A stretch of 64,000 bases of DNA, from positions 1,033,267-1,097,266 of the forward strand of contig OZ234502.1 of NCBI GenBank assembly GCA_965153455.1, in the 5' to 3' direction. The stretch's first letter is position 1, and each line of letters starts with the position of its first letter. Below are positions 60,098-64,000 of this stretch, one piece after another. The DNA is from Sphagnum compactum (Eukaryota > Bryophyta > Sphagnopsida > Sphagnales). Both the position numbers and the translations under genes were made by a program. Under the pieces are notes generated by a model, which was not told the DNA's origin, searched no databases, and saw only the letters and a list, made by a program, of their open reading frames with translations.

Positions 60098-60981
60098 GTA
60101 AGTTGTAGCATAGACAGACTTATTGCAATGAAGAAATCATAGTTGCTGTTGGTTGCTGGTAAGCATATCAAGGCATTTCATATAAGACGATCAGATCCAT
60201 GAAGGTCAGTTCCATGAGCATTCATTCTCGGACCATGTCCCAACCTTTAGCTCAAAAAACTTGTAGAACCCATCTTGTAACAGTATTGAAATTACTCAAA
60301 GCTTCCAACTGCAGTTCATGCAGTCATCAACAGCAATGCTCTTGAGGTAGTATGTATTTTCAGAGTCTATGTTTTAGTGTTAACCTAAGCTGTAGCGCAT
60401 TGGTAGCAGATTTATTGAGGTTTCAAATTAGAGACCTTCTGACTGAATTGTCATGCTTGCTACTGATGGGAGAGCTTTGTGGGCCCCCTGGAGGAAATGC
60501 AGTGGCAGCCCATTTGACAGGTATGCACAGTGCCATAATTTACCTGTAGTTTTTTGCTCCCTTGTGGACACTTTCAAGTATTGAATGCAAAAAATCAGCT
60601 CTGGATCCTGATGCATGATTTTTTATTGAACTGGTATTTTGGCACACTCAAGCACCAGAATGATTCTGAACTAAAGACACCAAATGGCTAGGATCATGCC
60701 TCAATCAACTATGTTCACATTTGTTTTGATATGGCAGTTTATGGCACTGTGCTGCGTTAACCTTTCAATAATGTAGTAGTGGCCAGATTTTATGGCTTCA
60801 ATGTCCCATGCCAGCACCAGTTACTTTCATTTGCTGGACATTTTGTATTCCGAAGAGGCCTGTATTAACTTCCCTGATTACCTATTCATTAACTGCAAGA
60901 TTTTCACCAATTTGTCTATGTACTATTTCAGGATGTTTTAATAAGTGGTTCTCAAAATTTCTCCTTATGGTGTGATGCCAG
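60098..60981. other. Spacer between the oligopeptidase and SH3P fragments
   Basis: Neither the missing oligopeptidase C-terminal exons nor the SH3P N-terminal exons are here. One short plus-strand open piece ends GELCGPPGGNAVAAHLTG before a GTATGC donor near 60530; its origin is unknown. Confidence 0.4.
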
Positions 60982-63406
60982 GTTGCAGATCCATTGCGAG
61001 CAATGGTAATGGGGGCACCACTAGAAGATGCTCGACACCTTACACAACGCTATGAACACTTACGACAAGAAGCAGACGCACAGGTCAGTTCCCAGAGTTA
61101 TTCCCTTCCTTCTTTTGCTTTAAAAAGTCATGGCTTTGGATTCTGGTTTGTGAGTCACCCAATTTCATAAACTGATGGGGTCCCTTTGTTGTATGGAGCT
61201 TATTTTTCTCTGCATTTTGAGTTCTGCTTTTGAGACGTGGCAATTTGTTTTGTCTGTGATTCTTGAACAGGCAGCAGAGGTTGGAAGGAGGCAACTCAGG
61301 AACTAGGAGATTGGGGGCAATGCAGACAACACCTTGAAGCTGCAAGCGGCAGAACAGAAGATGGGTGAACTTGCCTCTGCCATGGAAGGAGGCAACTCAA
61401 GAACTAGGAGATTGGGGGCAATGCAGACAACACCTTGAAGCTGCAAGCGGCAGAACAGAAGATGGGTGAACTTGCCTCTGCCATGGCAGTGCTAGGCAAA
61501 GAGGCTGCAGCTGCCATGACTGCTGTTGAAGCACAGCAACAACGACTCACACTGCAGCGATTAATTGCTATGGTTAAGACATTTGGACAATATGAACAAG
61601 ATTTCATCTTATGTTTTGTGCATTGAACAGTGACCCATGAGAGTTCATGGATATTGTGGCACTGTTTAATGATGTGCACGTGAAGGTTCAACTTAAAATA
61701 TTGCTGAAAGACCCCCCTTGGGATTTTTCTCAAGTGGAAGCAGAGCGCTCCTATCATCAGCGTGTTGCAGAGATACTAGACCAGCTTCATGCTCAGGTAT
61801 TTGTCTCCCTTTTGGAAGATGAGAGTTATGATTGATTGCACACTTTAGCAGTTTTGGAAAGCTTATTTTTGTGGATAAGTAGCCATACCAAATGGGTGAG
61901 TTGTTTCAACAGCTGATATTGTGGAGCTCATTGTGGAGGGAACTGCATTTAGTTATCTGCGTCTGTCCCACCCTTGGTTCTCAATGATTTGCATGTGGGA
62001 CCTTTGTGACTTAAGCTACCAAGCCCCGACTGGGAGTTTGGATATGCAGATGGTCTCTGAGCGCCAGCGCAGTGAGTCAAGCTCCACACCTGGGGGAAAT
62101 GCTGCAGCTGCTGATATGTACATGCCCCCCCCTTCATATGAGGATGTCAAGTCGAATGGTGGATCACAAAATGCCTCTGAAGCTGCTCCTGTTTCTAAAG
62201 CTGCACAGAAGGCTCTGTACTTCCTTGCTGAGGTAGCCTCCTCAACTTCTCAAGTGTGTGTGTATTCATGTTCTGTTGAAGATGCATTGTGTTTCATGGA
62301 TATGCTGTTAGGGGTATGGGAGTTCTAGTGAGTTTGCTGTATTCTCAAGTTGTGCAATACACTGAATAACTGTGTAAAATTCTTTGTACACAGTGAAGCT
62401 TCAGATCCTTGTTTTAGCATTTTCTGTCCCCAAGGGTCAATAGAGCTTTCATAGAACCCATCTCCTGATGTATTGTTTCTGAGGAAACAAACACTGCCTT
62501 TCCACTGCATGAATTTGAGGTTTTGGCCAGCAGGACAGGCTGTTGAGAGAGGGGGGGGGTTCTGTGTTTTTTATCACATGAGGCTGATGAAATGGCCTGC
62601 TCAGTTAGATTTGTAGCATGTTATATTTCTGCTTGCCCAGAATTTTGCTGTTATCTGTAGCTTGTTATGTGTGAAAACCCTTGATGCTTAGGCTCTTTAG
62701 GGACTTGAAATTTGAGGGTGACGTGGTTGACCAGAAGTCTTCCATAAAACAGCTAAAATATTACTCATTTTAGGATTGTGAAAGCAAATATTGTGTTGAC
62801 AACCAGAAGGGAGCTTTTCTAGTTATCATTGCAGGAATCAGCTTTCAAAAGTCCAGGGTCCTTTAGCTATTCCCACTTGACAGTTTATCTGCCTCTTTTA
62901 GCTTACAATCATTGTTGCTATCCCAAATTGATGTCTGGGCAGTGCAGACTATTGCAAATTGTCATGAAGTTCCTGATTCCAAACCTGGATTTTTATTGGG
63001 CAATGTGGCATTGGTCGAGGCAGGTGATGCATGACTTTGAAGCTGAGGATCAAGGGGAGCTGAGCTTATCTGTTGGGGATTATGTGGTTGTTCGCCAGGT
63101 CTGCCCTTTATTAATTTGGTTGCTTCTCTGACCTGATATTTCAGGGAAGGGTAATTGTTGTGTTATGCTGTATATCTTTTGGTGGCTCATTGGAGGATGT
63201 AATGTTTCCTGGTAGTTGACATGCAAGTGCTAATTTGCCAAGCTTACCAATGGGGTTGATGGTGGGCATCTGGTTGGCAGGTCTCTCCAACAGGCTGGTC
63301 AGAAGGAGAGTGCAAAGGGAAGGCATGTTGGTTTCCATCCTTGTACGTTGAGCGGAGGCAACGCATTCATGCCAGAAAGGTAGCTGATGCTAGCCCAGGG
63401 GTTTAA
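60982..63406 (+). pseudogene. SH3P (BAR-SH3 protein) gene, 5'-truncated and broken
   Basis: Exons 60982-61083 (VADPLRAMVMGAPLEDARHL), 61271-61572, 61734-61796 (VEAERSYHQRVAEILDQLHA), 62050-62232 (MVSERQRS ... YMPPPSYEDV), 63024-63098 (VMHDFEAEDQGELSLSVGDY) and 63281-63406 (GWSEGECKGKACWFPSLYVE) are readable. They give the second half of the BAR region and the complete SH3 domain of plant SH3P1-3 proteins, which act in clathrin-coated vesicle traffic and autophagosome formation. The first half of the BAR domain is absent. Exon 2 carries an in-frame TAG at 61304-61306 and an internal 101-bp tandem duplication that shifts the frame; removing it gives the expected 201 nt. The acceptor before VEAERS reads CAA instead of CAG. 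The SH3 end is intact to its stop. Confidence 0.88.
61285..61487 (+). repeat. 101-bp tandem duplication inside an SH3P exon
   Basis: AACTAGGAGATTGGGGGCAA occurs at 61301 and 61402. The copies, ending with CTTGCCTCTGCCATGG, differ at about one base in 101. Both contain the premature TAG, so the stop predates the duplication. Confidence 0.95.
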
Positions 63407-64000
63407 TCTCAGTGCTTTTCCAACTTATTGGGTCTTGATCAGTGGAGAAACTATCACTCTGAGGCTTATTCAAGTTAAGTATTGTTGATTACATTAAGGT
63501 AGGAACCCATGTTCAATACAAAACATTCTTCCATCTTTGCAAAACTTAAGGTGAGTGTGCTCACTGAGATTTTATTAGCTCAATGGAAACCATTTTCCAT
63601 GTCCATTTTGTGTGTGATTAGTGAGCCATGGTAACCCTAACCCTAGAACATTGTTAATTAAAACCTAAAATGCTAACCTCAATTCATAATGTTAAACTAG
63701 GGTCCATTATTCCTTTTCAATAAAAAATATTTTACAAATTATTTAACATCGCCATGTGGCAAGTTTCTATTCTTCGATCTTTAAAAGATGTGGCAAATTT
63801 CACTGTGGCCAAGAAATGTGGCTGATGTTACTATACCTATGTGAATTCCTAATTTTATCATTAAAAAAAATAAAATTAAATAAAATTAAATAAGAATCTC
63901 TATTTCAAGTTAATGGGACCCTCACTTTAAATTGGTTAAATTGAATAATGGAATGATTAGATAAAATTGAAATATTTGAGGGAGCATTAATCCAATTTAT
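63407..64000. other. Flank of the mosaic region
   Basis: Non-coding and increasingly AT-rich towards the window end. A TAACCCTAACCCTAG telomere-like stretch occurs at about 63632. No element terminus could be identified. Confidence 0.45.

Noticed and set aside
55684-63406. Reading the HIR, HSP90, oligopeptidase and SH3P pieces as functional genes
   Set aside because: Each lacks essential exons, and HIR and SH3P carry splice-site losses, frameshifts or stops; they are listed as pseudogene fragments.
1-64000. CRISPR arrays, operons, ribosome binding sites
   Set aside because: Introns and plant gene families show nuclear eukaryotic DNA; no regularly spaced direct repeats with unique spacers were seen.

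Overview
The window is nuclear DNA of a land plant. The evidence is plant-specific gene families with GT-AG introns (R2R3-MYB, SPARK-type receptor-like kinase, RH3-type chloroplast DEAD-box helicase, HIR and SH3P families) set in AT-rich intergenic DNA full of decayed transposons. A seedless plant, perhaps a moss, would fit, but that is a low-confidence inference; no organelle genes, rRNA, tRNA or CRISPR array were seen.

Layout. 1-6.4 kb: non-coding repeats and the MYB upstream region. 6.5-9.7 kb: three-exon R2R3-MYB (540 aa). 13.4-15.8 kb: five-exon gene of unknown function (about 296 aa). 16.4-24.6 kb: AT-rich DNA with a decayed Ty3/gypsy integrase, minisatellites and a tRNA-derived SINE-like unit. 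24.7-29.7 kb: ten-exon RH3-like helicase (768 aa) with a hairpin MITE-like insertion in intron 1. 31-38 kb: tandem repeats, LTR-like sequence and a decayed hAT-like transposase. 39.4-41.5 kb: intronless receptor-like kinase (667 aa), followed by a degenerate tandem copy of its own 3' end. 42-46 kb: unidentified exon-like pieces and a LINE reverse transcriptase remnant. 46-55 kb: AT-rich DNA with a long degenerate minisatellite and a terminal-inverted-repeat element.

The most unusual stretch is 55.5-63.4 kb. It is a mosaic of exon-intron fragments from at least five unrelated genes packed side by side: HIR (prohibitin family), HSP90 and a TOC159-like acidic piece on the minus strand; prolyl-oligopeptidase-like (S9) and SH3P (BAR-SH3) on the plus strand. 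Fragment edges lie in or at introns. Several lesions are visible: lost splice sites, a frameshifting deletion, a 101-bp duplication and an in-frame stop. This looks like genomic gene-fragment capture of the Helitron or Pack-TIR kind, though no element ends were identified.

The intact genes are separate units with no evident shared pathway: a transcription factor, an unknown protein, an organellar RNA helicase and a membrane receptor kinase.
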